A stretch of DNA of 64,000 nt from Oscheius sp. JU75 (Eukaryota > Nematoda > Chromadorea > Rhabditida > Rhabditidae), in contig JASJZC010000005.1 of NCBI GenBank assembly GCA_037178855.1, forward strand, positions 2,232,001 through 2,296,000, written 5' to 3'. The notes below the pieces were generated by a model, which was given only the letters and a program-made list of their open reading frames with translations, ran no database searches and was not told where the DNA came from. Positions 35,654 to 45,800 of the stretch are shown in pieces. Made by a program: the position numbers and the translations under genes. The first letter of the stretch is position 1. Each line of letters starts with the position of its first letter.

Positions 35654-36104
35654 ATGCGTGTTCTCTTTGTGCTTCTCGTAGCGCTCCTTGCCTTGGTCAG
35701 CGCCATGCCCCAGTTCACGGCCCCGCGTCTCCGCAAGAGCCAAACGCGTGAGTTGCTCTTCCTTTTTAGGGGTCAAGAAGGTTGAAACGAGTTTCAATAA
35801 CGAAAAAGAAGTGTAGCTTGTTTTGCAGTAGCGTGATTTATGTTTCAACTGTTTGGTAAGAGGAAAAAGCGGCTGGTACAAACAATAAGTGACCACAAAT
35901 TTAACGAGATCCGCGTTTGAAAATGTTTTATCTTCACCTTATAGTCTGACTTTATTGAAAAACTGATAGCTTCATGACGCGATTGGATGTTTGTACAAAA
36001 AAAAACTTTCAGAGGAAGCCAACATCCAGCCGTTCATCCGCTTCCGCAAGGCCTACTGGAAGCCGTTTGGGCCGAGACCCGGGCCCATGCTCTTCGACTA
36101 CTAG
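35654..36104 (+). CDS. 61-residue secreted peptide precursor (2 exons)
   Basis: Exon 1 (35654-35747) and exon 2 (36013-36104) join in phase to 61 codons plus TAG. A clear signal peptide (MRVLFVLLVALLALVSA) is followed by a 44-residue basic peptide with possible processing sites at RLRK and RFRK. Between them lies a segment ending QPFIRF, and the tail reads AYWKPFGPRPGPMLFDY. There are no cysteines. Size and layout suit a neuropeptide-like or antimicrobial-type precursor. No Gly precedes the RFRK site, so a C-terminally amidated FIRF peptide would not be predicted. The ATG follows TGTTTCAG directly, a candidate trans-splice acceptor that also matches the TGTTTCA heptamer. The family is not recognised. 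Confidence 0.75.
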
Positions 36105-36819
36105 AGCCTTGAGGTGATGTCTCTCTCCCGGTACACAGTCGTCCTCTCTCTTCCCGACACAGACAGACTGATCTCTTCTCTCCTAGTATAAATATCCTAT
36201 ACGCGTTAGACATTCTCCTTCTTCTTTTTGTTCTCCCTTCTTGTCTCTCGTCATCTCTATGGAGGAGAGTGAAAGTAATCTGGGAACATGTGTGTGGGGA
36301 AGAATAACGCATGGAATATGTAAAAAAAAAAAAGGGGGGGTTCTCCGGGAAGAATGAAACCAGGGAATGTACTTTATGAAAAGTGAAGTGCTAAAATTTT
36401 CGTAATTTGCTGGCTAAACTGACTAGTCGAACAGATTTTGTCGTCTTACAAAACTGTACTGATACTTTGTTAGTGAGACAGCGAAACAAAAAAGACATGT
36501 CTTTCAGAAAACAAACGTCAGACTGACTGAAGTTATCTATTAGTAAACACAATAAAACAGTTTTTCCAGAGCCTCGAACAAAACAATAGAACAATTATGT
36601 CACTTGGAAGCGGCATAAAGCCGCTAGACCCTCTTTGCAGGCTCCCAAAAACAAACAAGTCCCAGGTTTGACATGTCAAGTTTGAAAAAAATTTCTGGGA
36701 CTAATTAGGAATTATTTTGAATACATTCCTGACAAATTTGGGTCTTTTACTTGGCATGTCAAGTCTAATACTGTCTACTGGGTCACAGACCAGAGTCTTT
36801 GTAGCTCACGCGACATTGG
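36105..36819. other. intergenic, repeat fragments only
   Basis: It contains a CT-rich 3' flank, an oligo-A/G tract near 36321-36340, and GACATGTCAAG palindromic pieces at about 36668 and 36757 reminiscent of the dispersed repeats at 15690 and 34560. No coding region was seen. Confidence 0.45.
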
Positions 36820-38698
36820 ATGGTGCCCGACGGAGCAGACGGCAAACCTGGTAGCTTTCACCCTTCCACGTCTACCCAAACGTTCATATAGAAGTGGACA
36901 AGCGGGAGGAGCGAGGCCAAAAGAAGTCCGAAGAGAAGTCGGTGAAGGAGAAGAGCGATGATCGAGTGACAAGGAAGAAGAAGCCGAAGACTGGCGGCGA
37001 GAAGGAAGAGTGCTCGAGAGAGGAGGAAGGCAAGAAAAAGAATACGAAGCAGCCACCGAAGCCCTCGTCCAAGAAGGAGAAGCTATTCAGCAGCAGCGAC
37101 AGTTCGGCCGCGGCTGTAGTTGCCACGACGAAGGAACAGAGCCAGAAGAATCTGCATCTTTTCACGAAGAGTCTGAACTGCAAGAAGGAGGCGAAAAAGG
37201 AGGAGGACGAGTACCTGAAGCTCCGAAAGCAGCAACTCCTTACCGACCTTCTGCCGAAGTCGAAGGCTGCCAAGATCCGTCGGTCCGATGAGAAGTTCCC
37301 GTGCAATCAGCTCAAAGACATGGAAAAGTGGAACTTCGGGGCCATCAAGGCCAAGTACATGGCTCTGCGTCCAAATGGCAAGTACGCGAACTGGTTCGGC
37401 AAGTCCCACGACGAGAGGCATAAGCACGAGAAGTGCATCACGTGAGTTCTTTTTCATACAATTCTTCCCCCTACTGTAGGACACTAAACCTTGGTCTAAA
37501 ACAGCCGAAACGCTATAGTTGCTCCCCTTCCTTCTGACAGAATGGAGTAAGACCATTCATCTAGAAGAGACAGCCTCTTGTTCAGCTTAGATCTGGTAGT
37601 CGCTCCTGTGTTCTAAGGATTAACTACTGCCGTTTTCAATAATACCCTATCATCTGGCTTCATCTGTCTGTTACATCCCTATCTCTATCCTTGTCATTGC
37701 GACTCTATCTCTCTTCAAAGTGATCTGTCCCTATGCGATGAGTAACTCTGTTTCTGTCTGACCAATGCTCACTGTTTCATTGTCAAAGGGCAGTCCTTTT
37801 CTAGTCAAGAGAGAACAGTAGAGCTACCAATGTCTTGTCAAATGTTCCTTGTCGACTTCCCAATACATTCACTGAAACTGTCTACTTCCTGTTTTTCTTC
37901 AATTTCAAGGTCCGTGACTCATGAGTAGTGTCTATCTCTCTAGGTTTAACTCTTCAGGCCCATTTCCCGTGGCTTCTAACAAGACTTCTGACTATCTTCC
38001 TTACTAGACGTTTCTTAGATACCTAAAAGACTCTTTTTAAACTGTACCCCTACAGGATCAAGGACCGAATCCTGCTCCAGCGTCAACAGGACGGCAAGAA
38101 GACCCAGAAGACGCAGAAAGAGCCTCCGCCCAAGGAGATGCCGAAACCGACGGGCACGACTTCTTCATTCGACGAGGTCCAGAAGAGCGGACATGTCGGT
38201 GGCCAAGACGCTGACGATTTCGACGAGGAGGAGGTCATGATAAACGTGCGCTACAGCAGTGCTTTGACCGAGAAGGGTCTGCCTTTCTGGCTCGAAGAGG
38301 CTGACCAGGCCGAGACGGAGGAAGAGGAAATCGTCGTGACGAAGGAGGCCGTGCAGAAGGACGGTCAGGAGGCTGTAGACAAGAAGAAGGATACTCCCGG
38401 ACGCGACGGCAACTTTGACTCGACGGCCGCAATCAAGCAGCTGGCCAAGTACGACAAGCTCTTCGATCCGCACGAGGTCTACTTGTCGACGATCAACAAC
38501 GTGGTGAAGATTTGGAGAGGGGAGCCGGCTTCGACGAGGATGCCGACTGAGCCAGCCAGACCGCGTCAGGTCACCTGGAACACGAAGATGATCTCGGCCG
38601 ACTACGAGAAGGATCTCGGCAGTATCATGGCCAAGAAGGGATTCACCTCGATCACCAAGGATCTCAAGTATGTGGCTAAGATCGGCGACAAGGAATAG
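36820..38698 (+). CDS. lysine-rich, low-complexity protein of unknown function (3 exons)
   Basis: Exons 36820-36850, 36892-37441 and 38056-38698 join to 407 codons plus TAG. The first exon is only 31 nt and the first intron only 41 nt, chosen because they supply an in-phase ATG (MVPDGADGKPEVDKREERGQ) for an otherwise start-less frame. Residues about 10-100 are Lys/Glu/Ser-rich and probably disordered. A conserved-looking basic core follows: KWNFGAIKAKYMALRPNGKY, then WFGKSHDERHKHEKC. The middle is acidic (DADDFDEEE, ETEEEE). The C-terminal part looks folded: AIKQLAKYDKLFDPHEVYLS, then VTWNTKMISADYEKDLGS, ending KYVAKIGDKE. Strong codon bias supports real expression. I recognise no family; a nuclear or sperm-type basic protein is possible but unproven. 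Confidence 0.85.
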
Positions 38699-39546
38699 GA
38701 ACGATAGTGATAAAAAGTCCGTAACTTTGCCTCTATGTCCTTTAGAAGCTTCTAGATTTCCCATCTGTCCAGAATAACCTCTTGGTCTTCTTCTCGTTCC
38801 AACGTGTGCTGTTCCAAGCAGAGATTCGGCGACTTTTGATTGTTTCCATTAAGGATAGCTAACCTGACTGAGACTTCTTTCTGTTCCGGACAGCTTAAAT
38901 CAGAAAAGATCATGCCAGGCGGCTCTCAAAGTAGGTACAAAACATCTGCTCTGGTTAGCAAGATGGCTATCGGCAAAAAGGCTGCATAACTTTACAAATC
39001 GTTACAATTTATTGAGTTGTTGTGTAGTTAAAAAAGACTACAATTCAAAAAGTTCGTTGATTAAACAGATGCTTGTTCTCCCCGAAGGAAGCGACTGCTA
39101 TTCTTCCACTAAAATATAAGGTGCTTGATAAAACAATATTTGTACAGCCGACTGAATCTACTACAAATACAAGATTACATAGATAGCTGTCGATATCAGG
39201 GTTGAATGATACTCTCTTGTTGATTTTCGTACCGCTCAAGCCCGGTCTATCTCGTAGTGACAAAAATATCTCTGCTCTTTTCAATTACTCTTACTGAAAC
39301 ATTTCAGATTCAGTTTCAATAGAGTTTCAAATGTTCGTGTTTCACGAAAACAGAAGGAAAAGTTTTTTCAAGATTCTAATCGTACCGTTTCTTCCTCAAA
39401 AGAGTGTTCTTTGTAGTCTCTGCCCCCTCGAACTTCAGTTCTCTTCCCTGTCACCCAATACTCGTCTTTTTGAACGGGCGTCTAGCGATGAGTCAAAAGG
39501 ACAATCAAGTAATGAGTCTCACTCATTATTTGAACCAAAACTGCAC
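38699..39546. other. intergenic, no gene seen
   Basis: TGTTTCA motifs lie at 39295 (minus) and 39338 (plus). An open frame beginning at 39331 runs into the first channel exon but has no supporting features, so I start that gene at 39547. Confidence 0.45.
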
Positions 39547-42245
39547 ATGCTCACCTTCTTTTTGTTCCCAGAGCTGGTTTTTTCTGAAGGCGCCGGCCAG
39601 TTCTATAAAAAGGTGGTGAGCAATGAGTCCATCTACGACAAGAATTTCGCCCCATGGGTCTTCGGACATCATGTGACCTTGACGATCAAGGCCTTCTATA
39701 TGATTCTTCTCTCAGTCGTGAGTTTTGTGTTATCGAGAATCTGCCAAGCGAAGAAAGTCACCAGAGATGAGCTTTTATGGTCAGGTTGAAACATAAGTCA
39801 ACCGTTTCTAGGTAGAAACAATTGTCACTGAAAGTAATTCATCTCCTTTTTGCCTGTAGCAGCCGAAGAACGTACACGAGTGGAAAAGTATTTGTATTAG
39901 TACTGAGGATGAAACGTTATCGTGTTGATGAACTAGAGTAGTTTTTGCATAGCAATATTTACGCTCCAGATGAAACATTTCTGGATCTGTAGATGTGGAA
40001 GCGCGAAATCTTTCGCAACGTCAAGTTGTTGCAATGACTGAAACCCAAAATCGAGACATTATAAAAGTCCACCCGAAACACAAAAAATACTTCCAGGAAG
40101 AGAATCAGCAGCTCATAACATACGTCACTGGTCTAAATTTGGTAAGTTTGACTGGTCCACCCCAATAAGTCTGTCTCAGACCTGGGCTGATCCCCGTCTA
40201 CGGTTCGATGCCACCAAATATGGTGGAGAGACAATGTTTCTGATGCCAGCCTACAGCGTGTGGGTGCCACCGATGGACTTTTATAACGGTGTCAACAATC
40301 GCGATGTCAAGGATGACATCCAGGGAACACCGGTGGAGATCAGAGCTGATGGGTCGGCCTCGCTTTGTAACTATGTCACGGTGCAGACTGTCTGTCAGGT
40401 AGACGTTGGTGAGTCTTTACAATATTGAGGGATAAGAAAACTTTGACCCGTAATCAATGCCAGAGCGACCTCCATTGCATGCGGGTACAACCTGAGGGGC
40501 CAGATCGAGTAGGCTTACGTTCTAAGCAGAACTTAAGAGATAATAAGCACAGCGTGTGACAACAGAGTTTGTTTCAGCCAGGTCGTATACTTCCACCTTG
40601 CAAACATGATAGCTTCTTCCAAATCATTACGACAAAAGTATCCGATTCTTCCAATCTGTGATCAGAAAACACATTTGCACAAACCAGACAGAACACGATA
40701 CTGCATTTCAGAGAACTTCCCCTTCGACGAGCAATGGTGCAACATTGGTTTTGCCTCGACCTTGGCTCATATTGGTCAGATGCAGATTGTCACAGAGGCT
40801 CAGCAAATGTTCATAGTGGTTAGTTCCCTGTATGTCGCTTGGTCTCTATCAAGATTCCAGGGAATCCCCGAATGGGAACTCCACTACGGACTGGCCTTCC
40901 AGTCCAGCTACAATCAGACTGGAAGAAACTATTCTCTGGCCACTATTACGTTGCATCTGAACCGAAACCCACAATTCTACATCTACTGCCTCATCCTGCC
41001 GACCTTTGTCATCACAGCCACCTGTATATCGGCCATGTTACTGCCAGTGAACATGGGTCTGGCCGACCGGGTGAGCATTTTACGTGACGTATTCTGTTCA
41101 AGTGCGCAAATTTTAGTAGAAAACATTCTGACCTATCTATTTGTGCAGATTTTGAAGCATAGAACTTTTCGAATATGTCATATAAAGAAGGGTTCGAAAC
41201 TGCTGCATGCAAAGCTCCACTTCAGCAATACTTCAACCTAATTTACGCTCACTGGTTTGCTTCCAAGAAAGTTTTTTTCTTCAGAACGTTTTAGACTAGT
41301 CGTATTGCTATAAGCCTTCACAGTAATAAAACGTTAGTCACAATTTTGCCGCTGCTGTAGAACATCTTATGTTTCGCAACTGAATTAAAGTTTCTAGCAC
41401 CGTTATTTAATAACGCAGGCAAGTGAACAAATCGTTCTACTCTGTTTATTGTTGCATTGCATGTTACGTTGGTTAGTTTAGCTACCTTCTCGTTTTTTAT
41501 TAGCCAAAAATATTGTTCGGCTTTTTCTTTCAGTTTCCGTACTTGAGGCCTGCAGCTTTGTGCATTCTCACTACTACTAAAGCGTCACTGCGAAACAAAA
41601 GCGAGCAAATTATATTGTTTAGAAGTCGTGTTGTTCGAAAACATTTATAGCCTAAGTTAGGTGACAAGACAACTTGCTCTCGAGAACTGGCTGTAACTGT
41701 TCTTGAATTGTTTCACTAAAGTCATACGTACCGTTCTTTGAAGATTAGTTGATTTACTTTAGGTGTCGACGAAAATAGTGTTATTTCAACCTCAAACCAA
41801 AAGATGAGCGCAATTCGTCCTCCCAAGAACTCAAAACACACATTTTCAGGTAAACCTCGGCATTGCCGGTCTCCTCAGTCTCACCTTCATGCTCAGTGTC
41901 ATGGTAGGAGAGCTGCCTCGTTCTCCCGGTCTTCCTCTGATGGGTACCTAGCTCAGAAAATTCCAAAAACTTCCATAGGAAAATGGGTAATTGTCGAGAT
42001 GTTCTTCTGCTGCGGAGCCATGGTCTTCCCGATGCTTATGTCCAGTATTGAGGTTCGATTGCAACAGTATGCCATCCTTTTTTTTAATTGAAAATTGAGG
42101 GTTCAGGTTGACAAAGAAAGACTGTCATGTCTTTGTCTCAGCAGCCAGTTTTCTACTCATAATGGGAGTCAACACCCTGGCCACGATCCTGATGTTCACA
42201 CTGGCGCCAAAAAGACATGCTCCCACGCAGTTTTCATCTATTTGA
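39547..42245 (+). CDS. Cys-loop (pentameric) ligand-gated ion channel subunit, copy 1 (8 exons)
   Basis: Exons 39547-39717, 40097-40141, 40180-40408, 40712-40818, 40861-41070, 41850-41943, 41979-42066 and 42107-42245 join to 360 codons plus TGA. The start (MLTFFLFPELVFSEG) was chosen by alignment with copy 2. The extracellular domain has WADPRL and the Cys-loop (Cys144 to Cys158, 13 residues apart, containing FPFDEQW). M1 lies at about 223-246 (FYIYCLILPTFVITATCI), M2 at about 255-277 (NLGIAGLLSLTFMLSVM) preceded by LADR, M3 at about 287-308 and M4 near the end. Asp-Arg before M2, in place of the Glu-Lys of nicotinic subunits, suggests cation selectivity. There is no vicinal Cys pair in loop C, so it is a non-alpha type. 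The M3-M4 loop is only about 11 residues. The transmitter is unknown. Confidence 0.92.
41555..41690 (+). repeat. dispersed repeat, copy 2, inside a channel-gene intron
   Basis: It aligns by eye with 14225-14350 (GCGAGCAAATTAT and TTAGGTGACAAGACAACTT blocks). It lies in the 779-nt intron between the M1 and M2 exons of the first channel gene, which is unusually long for this gene. Confidence 0.5.
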
Positions 42246-42817
42246 TAGCCTTGAATAAATTTGTTTCGTTTCATGAAAAAAAAGTTTATGATTTCGGCAA
42301 AATAATTATTTTACCAAAACCTCTGAGCTTTCAACCCTGTTCCGACCAGAATAATAGAAAAAGGGAGCTCGCTGTTTAGGGGCCATAGGAACGTTCTCTC
42401 TCGTATAGTCTAAGTAGGTAGGATACGGGCCCAGTTTGGACACCATGGAAAATTCTCTCCCGTTCATCCTCGGTAGCTAGGACAAGGCGTTATCCCTCCC
42501 GTATTACCTCGGTTTCTGGTCCAAATTCCTATCCGTATCGTCTTATTGTCAGTTTTCTGTAACCTCTTGTAGCGATTGAGAAACATTTAGAAATATTTTT
42601 GCTCGACCGGTCAAATACCGGCTCGAGCTGCCCTAATATATTCTTCTGCCTATTGGCAAAGATATGAGCTTGTGGACTTCATTGGACATATGAAACGAGC
42701 TTCTTTTCGATAGAACACGATGAAAATGGTGGAATTGTTTCAGAGTTGGAAGATCGATTGTGTGCAAAAATAGTCTAGACTATACATTTATGTGACTCGT
42801 GAAACAATAAGAATATT
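42246..42817. other. convergent intergenic interval
   Basis: This is the 3' flank between the first channel gene (plus) and the aspartic protease gene (minus). TGTTTCA motifs lie at 42736 (plus) and 42800 (minus). No gene was seen. Confidence 0.5.
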
Positions 42818-45800
42818 CTAGAAAGAGTGTTTAGCCTTTGCGAAGCCGATTCTTGCATTCCCGATGTCGTAGATGTTGCAGTAGCTGCGAATCCAGGTGT
42901 CTCCGAGAGTCCATGTCGGTCCGAAGCCGTCTCCATTCTCGACAAAGAAGGTCAGAGCGCACTGCAAAAGTAACTCTTACATTTCGGTACCGAAAAGATG
43001 TCAACATTGAAATTTTTCAAAGTATCCTACTTTATCGAGCTCTTGAAACGTTTAAAAAACAGCATTCGGTTGATTGCGAAGCTGGGTAAGTATATTTCCG
43101 TGGATTCCCAGATTTTTGTATACCCAGCAAAACTGGGCAGTAACGGCATTACTCAAGTCTTTTAACATTCACAGATTCGACCAAACATACCGAAAAACCC
43201 GGGTACATTTAGTTTCCAAGTATTACTACAATTTTATCCAAAACAACGAGACTTCTCAAAACCTCAGTCTCCATGAAACATTTCCCAAAACAAAAATGTA
43301 CCAACCTGTCCATTGCTCAGTCCCAGATCTAGTACGTACTCTATAGACGGGATTGGGTATCTCTGTCCTGCAATCAGAAGAACAAAGTCGGGAAGAGTAG
43401 TTGTTTTCTGGCAGTCCACCGTATAAAGCTTGTTGGCCTGATCATAGGTGGCTCCGGTCTGTTTGACCAGGTTCTGAAGAACCGCATTGGGGACTCCCAT
43501 CCAGCTGGTTCCAGTATCGCTGATGACTTGATCCTTCTGATTTTCAGAGTAGGAGCCCATTTCTGCTCCATCCAGGACGAATTGCCAGTAGGACTGACTG
43601 GAGAGTGGGACGTAATTGACCGCTGGATCACAATTCTGGGTGTCCAGAGCTCCGTAAGTCACCAGACCACCGTTTCCTCCTTGGGAAGGGGTGAGCTGAC
43701 GCTCCATGAAGACGGTGAAGAGGGGCAGATCGAGCTGGGGAAGGAGGTTCTGCATTGGGGGTGTGACCTGAAAATGATGCAATAAAAGTATTGACGTTTT
43801 GACAGTACAATTTTGCTACATTATGATATAGAAACGTCGAAACATTTTTTAAAAGCTGATATTTTTTCGGGAAAATCTACTTGTTCAAAAGGAGAATGCG
43901 ACATCATTCGAGTAATTGTAATATCATAGAGTCGGTCGAGAAAAGAACATCGGCTCTCATTATTAAAATAAATTATAGGCAATCTTTGAAATATAACTCT
44001 TTGGAACTCTAAGTTTTTTGTTGGTTTCAAGTTGACACTACCAAGCATTAGAGCTTTCTTGTTCAAAGGTAGTTATAACTCAATTGTGAAACCAAACTGT
44101 TTAGATGAGAGTGTTACTCTCAGAATAACTGCAGTAGTTCAGAGCTGAAGTTTCTGTCCTTTGGTTTTTAATCAAATGGGTCAACTATTGTCCAAGAATC
44201 CAATTGAACTATATAGATGCCTTGAAACAGAACACGAACAAACACTACGATCTCAAAACTTTTTTTTACTATTTTTCGGGGTAAGAATTAGTTGTAACTA
44301 AACTAATGGTTTTGCTATCAAAACCCAGCTATACCAATCCCTTGAAACACGAAACTTTGCAATCAGAATTCCCCTACGATTCTCCTATCAAAATCTTCAA
44401 AACATCCACCTTATCAACAGCCAGAGCCGGCCATGCCAGTCCCAGGATTCCGTCCATCGGCTGGTGTCCGAAGACTCTGGCCAGATGCTCCGCCACTCCA
44501 AATTCCTGGTTCTGAATCTGTAGACCGCCCAGAACTATCGTATCCTTGGCCAGATGTCCGGACGAGCTTCCCGACGCGTACTGTAGTCTCCAGGTCTCCG
44601 ACTCCATCACGTAGCTACTAGATTTCGAAGGGTCATACTTATTTTTGACGTAGTCACTCCCAGCGGCCCCGTTGCAAGCCGAGGTCTTACAGGCGACGTC
44701 GATGACCCAGAGATTCGAGGAGCCGGTGTCCATGACGAGGTTGAAGTTCTGGGAAGGGGTTCCGATCGTGACATTTCCAAGATAGAAGTCGTCGGAAAAG
44801 TCCATGAAGGGCTGGGTGCCGACGGCTGGAAGCTGGATGCGAGAGCGGAACTCTTCCTCGAGGAACGCAGAGTAGAGACCTTGGCTGGAAATTCAAGATA
44901 TGTTTCGCGTTATCATAAAAGGCTCTGGATCTGGTATTAAAGTGTTGACCTCAGGTGCTTTCAAGCAGAGCCCCAGAACGAAGCCCCAGATCAATCACCC
45001 ATATACAACGGATCAAAAACGGATCGCCCTATTCCAACTCCTTTACTGTATCCACCAAAAATTTTCTGTGGTAAGATTAAAGATCAGGGTTGGACAATGT
45101 TTCAAGATTGTGATAAGTCTATTTAAAACATTTTTGTTGCGCTGTGAGTGGTCCAATGTTTTATAACAGTTTTTTAAAGGAGCGCCCCTCAGATTCAGTT
45201 GTTCTTTTTCCTCGAAATTGTGTTTCAACTATTGTGTAAAAGTGGAACGAAGTTAGCGTGTCCAATGAGCTCTGGTTTATCGTTCACACAAAGCTTCTGG
45301 ATAGAGCTTAGAGACCAGGCTTGGCAAATGTTTTAAGTTTGTAATAAATGCCGTGGAGACAATTGGCAAGCAATCTTTTCAAACTGATTCGTCAGAAGTA
45401 AAAGATGAAACACTTTTCTCTAGATAGATGAGATTGAAAACTTCGATACACTCGTGTTTCAGCAAAATTTGGATTGTGTTAAGATTGTGCCTTTTCAAGA
45501 ATGAACTCCTGAAACTGGGATAACATATGTTTCACGCAATAATAAAAACGGTATTCTTTCTTCAGAATCTATACCTAACAACATACAGTCAACTCTCGAT
45601 ATAGTAGATACCCGATATAGTAGACTTCACCATATAGTAGACAAATTTAGTGCGAAAAACGAAAAAACACCGTTTTCAGTACATTGTGACTCTCGGTATA
45701 GTAGACTCTCGATATTTGATAATGTAGACAAAAATTTGGTCCCAATTGTAGAATTCAGTTGTTTTTCACTCTCGATTTAGTAGACACGCAATTTTACGTA

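Noticed and set aside
37010-37556. Additional open frames on both strands over 37.0-38.7 kb
   Set aside because: Shadows of the Lys/Glu-rich coding exons; the chosen frame gives consistent splicing and codon bias.
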